From positions 1-7,165 of the forward strand of contig CAMWRC010000056.1 of NCBI GenBank assembly GCA_947176565.1: a stretch of DNA of 7,165 bases, read 5' to 3'. Below the pieces are notes generated by a model. That model was not told the origin of the DNA. It saw only the letters and a program-made list of their open reading frames with translations, and did not search any database. How positions within the stretch are numbered: position 1 is the stretch's first letter; each line of letters starts with the position of its first letter. The translations under genes and the position numbers were made by a program. Source of the stretch: an uncultured Ruminococcus sp. (GTDB lineage: Bacteria > Bacillota > Clostridia > Oscillospirales > Ruminococcaceae). Below are positions 1 to 6,561 of the stretch, one piece after another.

Positions 1-45
1 AATACAATCGGCAAGGTAATCAAAAACGCATAAATAATATATACT

Positions 46-74
46 ATTATATATTATCCGGAATGCTTTGTCAA
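46..74 (-). promoter_or_regulatory. Consensus sigma-A promoter facing out of the left edge
   Basis: Read on the minus strand, TTGACA (74-69) is followed by a 17-nt spacer and TATAAT (51-46), matching the housekeeping consensus at all twelve positions. An A-rich tract lies just upstream of the -35 box (about 75-85), like an UP element. Transcription would start near position 39 and run leftwards out of the window, so the gene served is not visible. It begins only 30 bp past the stop codon of the PHP phosphatase gene on the same strand, so the outside gene has its own strong promoter rather than relying on read-through. Confidence 0.8.
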
Positions 75-104
75 TAGTTTTTTAAGAGTCTGTTTAATAC
101 CATC

Positions 105-869
105 TTACAGCCCGTCAAGATAATCAACAAGCGGAAGGGAATACTTTTCTGCAAGTCTCTCGCATATTTTAATCTGTTCCCTATCAGAAATCATTTTCGG
201 CATATGAGCATCAATGCCGATAATCGCGGAATTTCCCACGCTCTGCGCTATTTTCAGAAATTTTTCAGAGGTATAGTGACGCCTCAGACCTATTCCCAGA
301 CAATTTATCTCCACAGGAATATTTTTTGATTTCAGATATTCACACAGCCTCCTGTAATGCTTATCAAAAATTTCATCGCTTCCTACATAATGAAGCAAAT
401 CAGGATGCGCGATATATGCATATCGTCCGCTTTCCATTCCCTCTATAACAATATCAACATAATTACGCAGAACTTCCTCATCAGTCGTTTTTTTAGATGA
501 TGGATTAACGCCTTTACCCTCTTTAACTGTCGTATGTTCGCCAAGTATCATATAATCAACGGGATAATGGGAAAGAAGCTTGTCCTGCTCCTCCATAAGT
601 TCGGGAATATATTCAGACTCGAAGCCAATGTATATTTTTATATCGTCTGCATATTCCTTTTTCAGACATGAAAGCGAATAGAAATAATCATCAACTTCGT
701 CACACGCCATACGGCAGCCCGAAACATATCCATCAGGATATACCCAAGGACAATGGTCAGAGAATCCCAGAATCTTTAATCCGCTTTTTATAGCTTCTTC
801 CACATATTCTCTGTCAGAACCTTGTGCATGCTGACATCTCATTGTATGTGTATGATAGTTAGCCAACAT
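105..869 (-). CDS. PHP-domain phosphatase, histidinol-phosphatase (HisJ/HisK) type
   Basis: A 254-residue cytoplasmic protein of the PHP metal-dependent phosphoesterase superfamily, closest to the histidinol-phosphatase family that removes phosphate from L-histidinol phosphate in histidine synthesis. Metal-ligand motifs appear in the family order: HTH at residues 6-8, QHA with H14, SDH at 38-39, the glutamate of GFESEY (E84), EH at 111-112, AHPD with H155, and GIDAH with D220 and H222. Length fits the family (about 250-280). The ATG at 869 is chosen because AAAGGGTGA lies at a good distance before it. An in-frame TTG at 893 and ATG at 890 would add eight residues but would place that Shine-Dalgarno inside the gene. 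No his genes are adjacent, so the substrate is inferred; homologues outside his operons may act on other phosphate esters. The fold is secure, the exact reaction less so. Confidence 0.87.
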   Translation of the reverse strand: MLANYHTHTMRCQHAQGSDREYVEEAIKSGLKILGFSDHCPWVYPDGYVSGCRMACDEVDDYFYSLSCLKKEYADDIKIYIGFESEYIPELMEEQDKLLSHYPVDYMILGEHTTVKEGKGVNPSSKKTTDEEVLRNYVDIVIEGMESGRYAYIAHPDLLHYVGSDEIFDKHYRRLCEYLKSKNIPVEINCLGIGLRRHYTSEKFLKIAQSVGNSAIIGIDAHMPKMISDREQIKICERLAEKYSLPLVDYLDGL

Positions 870-874
870 ATCAA

Positions 875-883
875 TCACCCTTT
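875..883 (-). promoter_or_regulatory. Ribosome binding site deciding the PHP phosphatase start
   Basis: On the minus strand AAAGGGTGA (883-875) ends about 5-8 nt before the ATG at 869, a normal Shine-Dalgarno spacing. No comparable purine run precedes the alternative starts at 893 (TTG) or 890 (ATG), so the shorter protein beginning MLANYHTHT is favoured; its HTH motif close to the N-terminus is also usual for this family. Confidence 0.6.
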
Positions 884-948
884 CACACATCAATGTACCA
901 CATAATTTCAGGCATAATGACTTATATTTAGACTACAATAAACTCATG

Positions 949-977
949 ATTACATTTATAACGATATAATATGACAA
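949..977 (-). promoter_or_regulatory. Candidate promoter for the PHP phosphatase
   Basis: On the minus strand TTGTCA (977-972) is followed by exactly 17 nt and TGTAAT (954-949), five of six matches in each box. Transcription would start near 942 and give a leader of about 70 nt before the ATG at 869. The region is very AT-rich, so chance matches are easier here than for the perfect promoters elsewhere in the window. Confidence 0.45.
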
Positions 978-985
978 ATCTCATC

Positions 986-1014
986 TTGATAATATATACA
1001 TTATATGTTAAAAT
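986..1014 (+). promoter_or_regulatory. Extended -10 promoter for the 36-residue protein gene
   Basis: TTGATA (986-991), a 17-nt spacer and TAAAAT (1009-1014), with a TG dinucleotide one base before the -10 box (1006-1007), as in extended -10 promoters. Transcription would start near 1021, about 30 nt before the ATG at 1052. It overlaps and opposes the candidate promoter of the PHP phosphatase region, so the two divergent units could interfere. A TATAAT at 1018-1023 is also present but has no -35 box at a suitable distance. Confidence 0.55.
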
Positions 1015-1051
1015 CTGTATAATATTAAAAAACAGCCGGAGGGTTATTTTT

Positions 1052-1162
1052 ATGAAACACGTAAGAGATTTTTTAATAGAAACACTGGTTCTTACCGCCG
1101 CTGCAATAGGCTGGGGAATCATGAAAGCAGCTCAGGCGGTACAGGGGAAAAAAGATGAATAG
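1052..1162 (+). CDS. Small hydrophobic protein of 36 residues, function unknown
   Basis: I do not recognise this protein. It reads from ATG (1052) to TAG (1160-1162). Residues 1-6 are basic and polar (MKHVRD), residues about 7-30 are hydrophobic or small (with AAAIGWGIM at the centre) and could form one membrane helix, and the tail QGKKDE is charged. The case for a real gene is a strong GGAGG (1038-1042) nine bases before the ATG, a plausible extended -10 promoter starting about 30 nt upstream, and a stop placed neatly before the convergent neighbour. A longer in-frame reading from 971 has no ribosome binding site and runs through the promoter, so it is rejected. Size and layout (short, one helix, charged tail, own promoter) resemble many small membrane proteins, including some type I toxins and regulatory peptides, but nothing in the sequence selects among these. 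Confidence 0.6.
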   Translation: MKHVRDFLIETLVLTAAAIGWGIMKAAQAVQGKKDE

Positions 1163-1178
1163 AATCTTCCAGATTCTA
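1160..1178. terminator. Inverted repeat between convergent genes, possible terminator
   Basis: Perfect 8-bp arms (1160-1167 and 1171-1178) flank a 3-nt centre. The outermost triplet of each arm is a TAG stop codon: the small protein gene's on the plus strand and the ligase-like gene's on the minus strand. On the minus strand the hairpin is followed after six bases by a run of six Ts (1153-1148), so weak termination of the ligase-like transcript is possible. On the plus strand no T run follows. The stem is AT-rich and the loop small, so this is not a textbook intrinsic terminator. Confidence 0.4.
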
Positions 1179-2597
1179 CTGACCGGATTTATCGCCGGCA
1201 CTGCTTACCGCACAGCCGGCAGCCGCCCAGAATATCGGAGAAAATGCCGTATTGCTGCACCCAATCAGGAATATAAGTGCGCCGATTGATGTAATCATTG
1301 TCATGCAGAGAGTCATTGAATTCCTGCTCTTTTTATACTTTACGATACCTGTTATAATCACTGATGCAAGAACTATAACCAGAGCTAAAGCAGATGGTAT
1401 TCCTCGTGTTGCGGCAGTATTGAGATATTCATTATATACTTTGTCGAATGTACCTTTATTGTACATAATCATATCTTCCATACTGCTTTCGGGTGAACCG
1501 TTCGGACCGTATGTATATATCTGAGGATATATAAGCTGGTCAGGTCCTGTTCCTGTAAGGGCATTACCGCTGATTATATCCATTGTACGCCTGTTAAGCG
1601 TATAATATACATCTTCCGTATCGTCAATATCAACGGAATCCGGAAAATATCCGCTCGATGTGAGACGCATATAACTATCCGCAAACCAAAGTATACGACC
1701 GTCATAGAGACGGTAGCTGTTTATACTTCCGATAACTCCTGCCTGAACAATACATACTGCAGCAGCAGCCGGAATAATCACGGAAAGCAATGACAGAAGC
1801 TTTATTTTCGGAGCTTTTGCTGCAAAAATCATAATCATTGCGGAAATCACAGCAAGTGCAGTTCCGCATATTCCTATAAGCGAATATGTAAACATGATAA
1901 CAAATGAAAAGATACAGGCTGATACGATACAGACTATCTTTGTTTTTTTGTTGTCAAGAATTAAAAATCCCATAAGAGCCGCCGCTATGGATATGCTAAG
2001 AACCATTGCAAGAAACAGCGGAGACTGTGATAATCCAGAAGCTGCATTGACTTCAACTTCGTATCCGATTTTAGTATAACTGCTTATCTGTCCGGTGAAT
2101 ATCTGAATCAATCCCACAATACTGTTGAGCAGACCATTTGCAAGTATTCCGTATATTAGTCTTTCGCGTGCTTTTTTGGATTTTACTGCCGCACCTGTAA
2201 AGAAAAAGCATATATAAAATACAATGGCGAGAAGTCCCTCACCGCGTCCGGGATAGCCATTCAGCGAAACGTATATATCATATGAAAAAATCATTGATAT
2301 TACTGCCCACAGAAAGATTATACCCATTCCGCATATTGGAATTACAAGTTTTCTGCTGATGTATTTTTTCATAGCACCAATAAGAGCAAGAATCATGCAG
2401 AATACACCAGATACAGCAAGTCCGGCAGATGCAAGCATATCCAGTCTGTTTCCGAAAATCACGGGAACTGACATAGCAAGCGATGTCATAAGACAAGCTG
2501 ATATAAGTCCCCATGAGGCGATTTCTGCATACTTTTCCTCTGTCATGTTGAGTATGAAATTTGATTTTTCTGATGAATTGAATAACTGCTTTGCCAT
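1176..2597 (-). CDS. O-antigen ligase / Wzy-like polytopic membrane protein
   Basis: A 473-residue integral membrane protein with about ten to twelve hydrophobic segments and one large hydrophilic loop (about 288-398) before the last three helices. This is the architecture of the Wzy/WaaL/PglL superfamily, which polymerises or transfers lipid-linked glycans on the outer face of the membrane. Family-like motifs are YPGRGEG (115-121) and, in the large loop, GTGPDQ (349-354) followed by NEYLNTAATRGIPS (389-402). The loop motif normally reads HNEYL; here residue 388 before NEYL is tyrosine, so the usual histidine is missing. AAAGGA lies eight bases before the ATG at 2597. It begins 20 bp after the stop of the dockerin peptidase gene and probably shares its transcript. 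A Gram-positive host has no O-antigen, so acceptors could be wall glycopolymers, exopolysaccharide or exported glycoproteins. Superfamily call fairly sure; substrate unknown. Confidence 0.75.
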   Translation of the reverse strand: MAKQLFNSSEKSNFILNMTEEKYAEIASWGLISACLMTSLAMSVPVIFGNRLDMLASAGLAVSGVFCMILALIGAMKKYISRKLVIPICGMGIIFLWAVISMIFSYDIYVSLNGYPGRGEGLLAIVFYICFFFTGAAVKSKKARERLIYGILANGLLNSIVGLIQIFTGQISSYTKIGYEVEVNAASGLSQSPLFLAMVLSISIAAALMGFLILDNKKTKIVCIVSACIFSFVIMFTYSLIGICGTALAVISAMIMIFAAKAPKIKLLSLLSVIIPAAAAVCIVQAGVIGSINSYRLYDGRILWFADSYMRLTSSGYFPDSVDIDDTEDVYYTLNRRTMDIISGNALTGTGPDQLIYPQIYTYGPNGSPESSMEDMIMYNKGTFDKVYNEYLNTAATRGIPSALALVIVLASVIITGIVKYKKSRNSMTLCMTMITSIGALIFLIGCSNTAFSPIFWAAAGCAVSSAGDKSGQ

Positions 2598-2617
2598 TAT
2601 TACATTCCTTTCACAGT

Positions 2618-4336
2618 TTATAACTGATAATCAGCATAAACGGTCACTATGCAGCAATCGTCTGTCATCTCACCTATTTCAACAGTAACTCCGATATTTC
2701 CGGTTCTGCCGCCGCTGCTGTCATACGCTCTGAAATCGGCATTTGAATTGTCTATAATATCGCCGGAACGATAAAGGTTATCTGTTTCATCAGTACCCTC
2801 TCCGACAAGGCGTATAAATCGTCTGCCGTTGTTATAATTTGTTTCCTCATCGTTTCCGCTTGCATATCTGAATGTATTATACCAGCTGTCGCCGTTTTCC
2901 GATGCCTCAACATGATATATACGTATACCGCTTCCGGTTGTACGAAACTCATCGGAAAGAGCTGTATTATTTCCGCTGATACCGGTATATTCAAGAATAA
3001 AATACTCTGAACGATAATTCGGGTCAAGCTCCCCTACAGGTATTATCACACAGTTTCCGTCATCAGTCTGTCCGGATTTCAGCTCATAAGATGCTCTGAT
3101 AGTGTTTCTGTCGAATATATTTATCTGTTCTGTACTGTACCAGCCAAGCTGTAATTTTGATGCCGCGCCGAAATCGCAGTTAGCATCGTCCATCATTTCA
3201 AATCCTGCTGAACCATGCATACCCTGAAAATCCTCAACACCGTATAAATAAAAATCAGGCAGTCCCATGCAATGTCCCATTTCATGCAGATATGAACTTA
3301 CAAAATTGCTGTAAGTTTCCGGTGAAGTTATTTCCGCATTGCCGACAATCACATGACCGATATTCATTCCGTCCGCTCTGTTATACACATCGCCGCCGAA
3401 AACTCCGGCAGCCGGCCACCAGTTTTCAGTTCCTGCGGATTCGGGAACGCTTATGAGAATTGTATCTATTATCTTATCGCCGTCGCCGTCAAATTCCGAG
3501 AAATCAATTTTCTTATCAAATGCGGCGATTATTTCATCAACCAGCGAAACGTGCCATGAATCGCCCTCATATGCTGATTTGTTATTTTTCGCGGTATATG
3601 TATATGCTTTTCCGCCGAGTTTCATTGCGCCCTTTGACGAACGCTCAAAAAATGCTGACATACTTTCAAACGGATAATTCCGGTTATTTTCATCTGCATT
3701 TCCGAACGCGATTTTCTCTATTGTTTCAGCGTCCGGAGTATAAGTATATCTGCAATCCGGAAAATCAACATAGAAAACGACGACTTCTGCATTTCCCTGC
3801 GAAGGCATAGAGCCATAAAGGTCATATATCGGCGGCGCGATGAATTTAGGTGCTGTTGACGTAGAAGCTGAAGTTGCAGCTGAAGATGCAACTGTAACTG
3901 AAGTTGAAGTTGATGAAGCCGGTGAAGTACCTGAAACAGTAGTAACTGCGGATTCCAGCCATTCCCAGACAACAGGGCTGTTTCCGGAGACAAGGGATTT
4001 CCGCAGCAGCACGAGGTCGAAAATATTCACTTTTCCGTCGCGGTTCATATCAGCTGTTTCGAGAAAGCCTTTTGACTCAAATCCTGTATCATCGCTTCCT
4101 ATTCCTATGAATTTTCCTGCTGTATAATATCTGTTTTCATCAGTAAGAAGTCTGCTTCCGAGGAGATGATGAGTAAGTATTACAGCATCGGAAACCGATA
4201 CAGTTCTGTCGCCGTTGAGGTCTCCCATAAATCCGATATTTTTCCATTCCGCGAGTGCAGAAACAGAAATGATTGCTGCCGAAACAGCTGCTATTGATGC
4301 CGCTGATACTATAAGGCGTTTAAAAAAATTTTTCAT
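2618..4336 (-). CDS. Secreted M6-family metallopeptidase with N-terminal dockerin
   Basis: A 572-residue exported protease. Residues 1-29 form a signal peptide (basic MKNFFKR, long hydrophobic core, ALA before the likely cut). Two dockerin calcium-loop repeats follow: D39-N41-D43...D50 with its helix, and D96-N98-D100...D107 with its helix, separated by an unusually long stretch. A Ser/Thr-rich linker spans about 132-162. The catalytic part (about 165-572) shows the zinc-binding HEMGH (351-355) continued by CMGLPD with D361, a DGDGD calcium-like loop (283-287), a Met-turn-like EMMDD (380-384), and a later IRIYHVE that matches the conserved IWHVD-type segment of immune-inhibitor-A-like (M6) peptidases. 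Dockerins dock on cohesin scaffolds, so it is probably part of a cellulosome-like surface complex. In most cellulosomal enzymes the dockerin is C-terminal; here it precedes the enzyme. AGGAGG lies six bases before the ATG. No clear promoter was found in the 181 bp upstream, so transcription from rny is possible. Confidence 0.9.
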   Translation of the reverse strand: MKNFFKRLIVSAASIAAVSAAIISVSALAEWKNIGFMGDLNGDRTVSVSDAVILTHHLLGSRLLTDENRYYTAGKFIGIGSDDTGFESKGFLETADMNRDGKVNIFDLVLLRKSLVSGNSPVVWEWLESAVTTVSGTSPASSTSTSVTVASSAATSASTSTAPKFIAPPIYDLYGSMPSQGNAEVVVFYVDFPDCRYTYTPDAETIEKIAFGNADENNRNYPFESMSAFFERSSKGAMKLGGKAYTYTAKNNKSAYEGDSWHVSLVDEIIAAFDKKIDFSEFDGDGDKIIDTILISVPESAGTENWWPAAGVFGGDVYNRADGMNIGHVIVGNAEITSPETYSNFVSSYLHEMGHCMGLPDFYLYGVEDFQGMHGSAGFEMMDDANCDFGAASKLQLGWYSTEQINIFDRNTIRASYELKSGQTDDGNCVIIPVGELDPNYRSEYFILEYTGISGNNTALSDEFRTTGSGIRIYHVEASENGDSWYNTFRYASGNDEETNYNNGRRFIRLVGEGTDETDNLYRSGDIIDNSNADFRAYDSSGGRTGNIGVTVEIGEMTDDCCIVTVYADYQL

Positions 4337-4359
4337 AATTTTCCTCCTGTATACAAACA

Positions 4360-4384
4360 GCTGCGAACGAATACCGTCCGCAGC
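4360..4384 (-). terminator. Hairpin between rny and the peptidase gene, terminator or leader element
   Basis: In the minus-strand RNA, GCTGCGGAC (4384-4376) pairs with GTTCGCAGC (4368-4360) around a 7-nt loop: nine pairs including one G-U. The bases after it, TGTTTGTATAC, are only moderately U-rich, so it would terminate rny transcripts inefficiently at best. It ends about 13 nt before the AGGAGG of the peptidase gene, so it could equally be an attenuator, an mRNA-end stabiliser or a processing site within an rny-peptidase transcript. A smaller hairpin (CGGTC/GACCG, arms 4434-4438 and 4449-4453) lies in the same 181-bp gap; I see no gene in it. Confidence 0.4.
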
Positions 4385-4517
4385 CTACAGTCAATTTCTG
4401 TCCGCAAATTAAATGAGCAATGCCGTCCTCATACGGTCAATTCCGTCAGACCGGCAGAGAACTGCACTGACGTATATTTCTGATGCTCTGAAAGATTCCG
4501 AATAACGGGAACACGAA

Positions 4518-6095
4518 CTATTTAGCGTAATCCGAAACTCTGCTTTCGCGTATAAGATTAATCTTAATCTGTCCGGGATAGTCCATTTCAGTTTCAATCT
4601 GCTGTGCAATCTGCCTGGCAACGAGAACCATTTTTTCATCGTTGATGATTTCCGGCACAACCATGATTCTGACCTCACGTCCTGCCTGAACAGCAAAGCA
4701 CTTATCAACGCCGTTATAGGATTTACATATTTCCTCAAGTTTCTGGAGACGCTTGATATAACTTTCGTAATTCTCACTTCTTGCCGCAGGTCTTGCAGCG
4801 GATATAGCATCAGCTGCCTGAACGATACAGGCAATAACAGTTTTCGGTTCAACATCGTTGTGGTGAGCCTCAACAGCGTGAATAACAACCGGATTTTCAT
4901 TATATTTCTTGCAGACGTCAACGCCTATCTGCACGTGTGAACCCTCTATCTCGGAAGTAAGAGCCTTTCCGATATCGTGAAGAAGTCCGGCGCGTCTTGC
5001 AACGTTTGCGTCAACTCCGAGTTCAGATGCCAGAACTCCGCAGAGTTTGGCAACTTCAATTGAGTGGTCGAGAACATTCTGTCTATAGCTTGTACGGAAT
5101 TTAAGCCGTCCGAGAAGCTTGATAAGTTCATGATTGAGACCGTGTACATTGGTTTCGATTACAGCGCGTTCGCCCTCCTGCTTTATACGGTATTCGACTT
5201 CACGGCGAGCCTTGTCAACCATTTCCTCGATACGCGTCGGGTGAATACGTCCATCGGCGATAAGTTTTTCGAGGGCTATTCTTGCGACCTCACGGCGAAT
5301 CTGGTCAAAGCATGAGAGAGTAATAGCTTCCGGAGTGTCGTCGATTATAAGGTCAACGCCGGTAAGCGTTTCGAGAGTACGGATATTGCGTCCTTCACGA
5401 CCGATTATACGACCTTTCATCTCATCATTCGGCAGCTGAACAACGGAAACAGCTGCTTCTGACACCTGGTCTGCGGCAACCTTTGCGATTGCGAGTGAAA
5501 TCTGACTTCTTGCTCTTTCATTGCATTCGTCCTTGAGCTGCTGTTCATATGAAGCTATTTTGACAGCTTTTTCATGAACGAGGTCATCCTCAAGTGTTGA
5601 AAGTATATATTCCTTTGCCTGTTCTCTTGTAAATTCAGAAATTCTTTCAAGCACATCCATTTCGGACTTCTTTATCTGTTCAGCTTCTTTGAGTTTTTCC
5701 TCAGCGCTCTTTATTTTCTGACTGAGCGCTTCTTCTTTTTTCTCAAGATTATCGGTTTTCTTATCAAGATTTTCCTCTTTTTGCTGCATACGTCTTTCCT
5801 GACGTGACAGCTCTGCTCTGCGGTCCTTGATTTCCTTATCCGCTTCTGTGCGGAGTTTATGTACTTCGTCCTTTGCCTCTATCAGCGCGCTTTTCTTTTT
5901 ACTGTCAGCGTCCTTTTCGGCATCTTCGATAATACGCTTAGCCTGCTGTTCAGCAGAACCTATAACAGCTTCAGCTTCGCGTTTTCGCTGGTCAATTCCG
6001 GCAGTCACTCCTTTCTTGTAAGCAACAGTCCAGCCCACTCCGGCACCGGCTGCCAGAGCGGCAATAATCAGAACAATAGCAATAATCGGGTCCAT
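4518..6095 (-). CDS. rny: Ribonuclease Y
   Basis: Membrane-anchored endoribonuclease that starts mRNA decay in many Firmicutes, 525 residues (B. subtilis RNase Y has 520). Order of parts: one N-terminal membrane helix (about 4-25); a long charged coiled coil rich in Lys/Glu (about 35-200); a KH RNA-binding domain with [11 protein letters not shown] (228-238); an HD hydrolase domain with LDHS (H344), the HD pair H373-D374 in LLHDIGK, HH at 411-412 and AAD (D429); and the conserved C-terminal end [14 protein letters not shown]. All metal-ligand motifs are intact. Start choice: an in-frame ATG at 6104 lies only 2 nt after AAGGAGG, too close to use well, whereas the ATG at 6095 lies 11 nt away and gives [10 protein letters not shown], the usual type of RNase Y N-terminus. 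It has a consensus promoter (6356-6384) and a long leader. The peptidase gene follows 181 bp downstream. Confidence 0.97.
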   Translation of the reverse strand: MDPIIAIVLIIAALAAGAGVGWTVAYKKGVTAGIDQRKREAEAVIGSAEQQAKRIIEDAEKDADSKKKSALIEAKDEVHKLRTEADKEIKDRRAELSRQERRMQQKEENLDKKTDNLEKKEEALSQKIKSAEEKLKEAEQIKKSEMDVLERISEFTREQAKEYILSTLEDDLVHEKAVKIASYEQQLKDECNERARSQISLAIAKVAADQVSEAAVSVVQLPNDEMKGRIIGREGRNIRTLETLTGVDLIIDDTPEAITLSCFDQIRREVARIALEKLIADGRIHPTRIEEMVDKARREVEYRIKQEGERAVIETNVHGLNHELIKLLGRLKFRTSYRQNVLDHSIEVAKLCGVLASELGVDANVARRAGLLHDIGKALTSEIEGSHVQIGVDVCKKYNENPVVIHAVEAHHNDVEPKTVIACIVQAADAISAARPAARSENYESYIKRLQKLEEICKSYNGVDKCFAVQAGREVRIMVVPEIINDEKMVLVARQIAQQIETEMDYPGQIKINLIRESRVSDYAK

Positions 6096-6349
6096 ACAGT
6101 GCATTACCTCCTTGTAACAATTTAAGTTTGTATAATATAACTTATATTGTAACAGGCGATATATGCCGCTTTATTATTAAGTTGTAATATATAGACAAGC
6201 GGACTATACTCCAAATCCGCCTGAAATGCCGGACAATACGTCCGTTATTTGTTAATATATCTCATTGACGGAGTATTTATATCTGTTCTCCGTAACTGAC
6301 TACAAACAAAGCTGCATCGCCTGAAAACAATATTCATGCAAAATACAAC
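6096..6349 (-). promoter_or_regulatory. Long structured 5' leader of rny
   Basis: The predicted start near 6349 and the ATG at 6095 leave about 250 nt with no open reading frame of note. In the minus-strand RNA, from 5' to 3', I see TGCAT/ATGCA (arms 6336-6340 and 6313-6317), ACGGAG/CTCCGT (6288-6293 and 6268-6273, 14-nt loop), CGGAC/GTCCG (6240-6244 and 6230-6234, 5-nt loop) and GCGGA/TCCGC (6216-6220 and 6199-6203). These GC-rich arms stand out in an otherwise AT-rich stretch. The segment CAGGCG occurs twice (about 6321-6326 and 6217-6222 on the minus strand). The last 100 nt before AAGGAGG (6113-6107) are AT-rich. I match it to no known riboswitch class; control of rny through its leader is an inference. 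Confidence 0.45.
6131..6151. repeat. AT-rich 21-bp imperfect palindrome upstream of rny
   Basis: Seven perfectly paired bases on each side of a central C (AATATAA-C-TTATATT, 6134-6148), extended by two more pairs beyond one mismatch. It lies in the rny leader about 30 bp before the ATG. It could be an operator-type site, but the composition is almost pure A and T, so chance is a real alternative. Confidence 0.25.
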
Positions 6350-6355
6350 ACACTT

Positions 6356-6384
6356 ATTATACACTTTTTTCACAAACTTGTCAA
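6356..6384 (-). promoter_or_regulatory. Consensus sigma-A promoter of rny
   Basis: On the minus strand TTGACA (6384-6379), a 17-nt spacer and TATAAT (6361-6356) match the consensus exactly. The ten bases around the -35 box (CTATTGACAA) and the A-rich tract before it are nearly the same as in the promoter at 46-74. The predicted start near 6349 yields a leader of about 250 nt. Between this promoter and the oppositely directed one at 6527 lie about 140 AT-rich bases in which I see no gene, only short palindromes such as AGTAATTACT (6499-6508). Confidence 0.8.
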
Positions 6385-6526
6385 TAGCTTTTTGATAAAT
6401 TATTACAGAACAGAGAAATTTAAATTTGTTTACATTCTGGAATCCATACAGCAGAATAAAATATACATTATTTTCTTTTTTAATTGTGCAAAATGACAGT
6501 AATTACTAATTTTATTAAAAAAGGAG

Positions 6527-6555
6527 TTGAATTTTAATATCGTGTGTGGTATAAT
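6527..6555 (+). promoter_or_regulatory. Promoter of the membrane protein / dehydrogenase operon
   Basis: TTGAAT (6527-6532), a 17-nt spacer and a perfect TATAAT (6550-6555), with TGTGTGG immediately before the -10 box. Transcription would start near 6562 and run right through both plus-strand genes, giving a leader of about 150 nt before the first ATG at 6715. Confidence 0.7.
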
Positions 6556-6561
6556 TAAAAA

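Noticed and set aside
1018..1023. TATAAT as the -10 box of the small protein gene
   Set aside because: The TTGATA at 986 would be 26 nt away and no other -35 fits; TAAAAT at 1009 with an extended TG and a 17-nt spacer is better.
971..1051. Upstream in-frame extension of the small plus-strand gene to an ATG at 971
   Set aside because: It runs through the predicted promoter and has no ribosome binding site; GGAGG correctly spaced before the ATG at 1052 fixes the shorter start.
3840..4127. Plus-strand open frame rich in Glu, Val and Asp opposite the peptidase gene
   Set aside because: It is the antisense of the Ser/Thr-rich linker and dockerin codons, with no ribosome binding site or domain; the repetitive composition comes from the linker.
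4385..4517. TTGACC and TTGACT hexamers as -35 boxes of a peptidase promoter
   Set aside because: Neither has an acceptable -10 box at 16-18 nt; the sequences at that distance match TATAAT poorly.
4409..4921. Open minus-strand frame of 170 codons overlapping the 3' part of rny
   Set aside because: It is out of frame with an intact RNase Y whose C-terminus is normal; its protein is Arg/Leu/Ser-rich without recognisable features.
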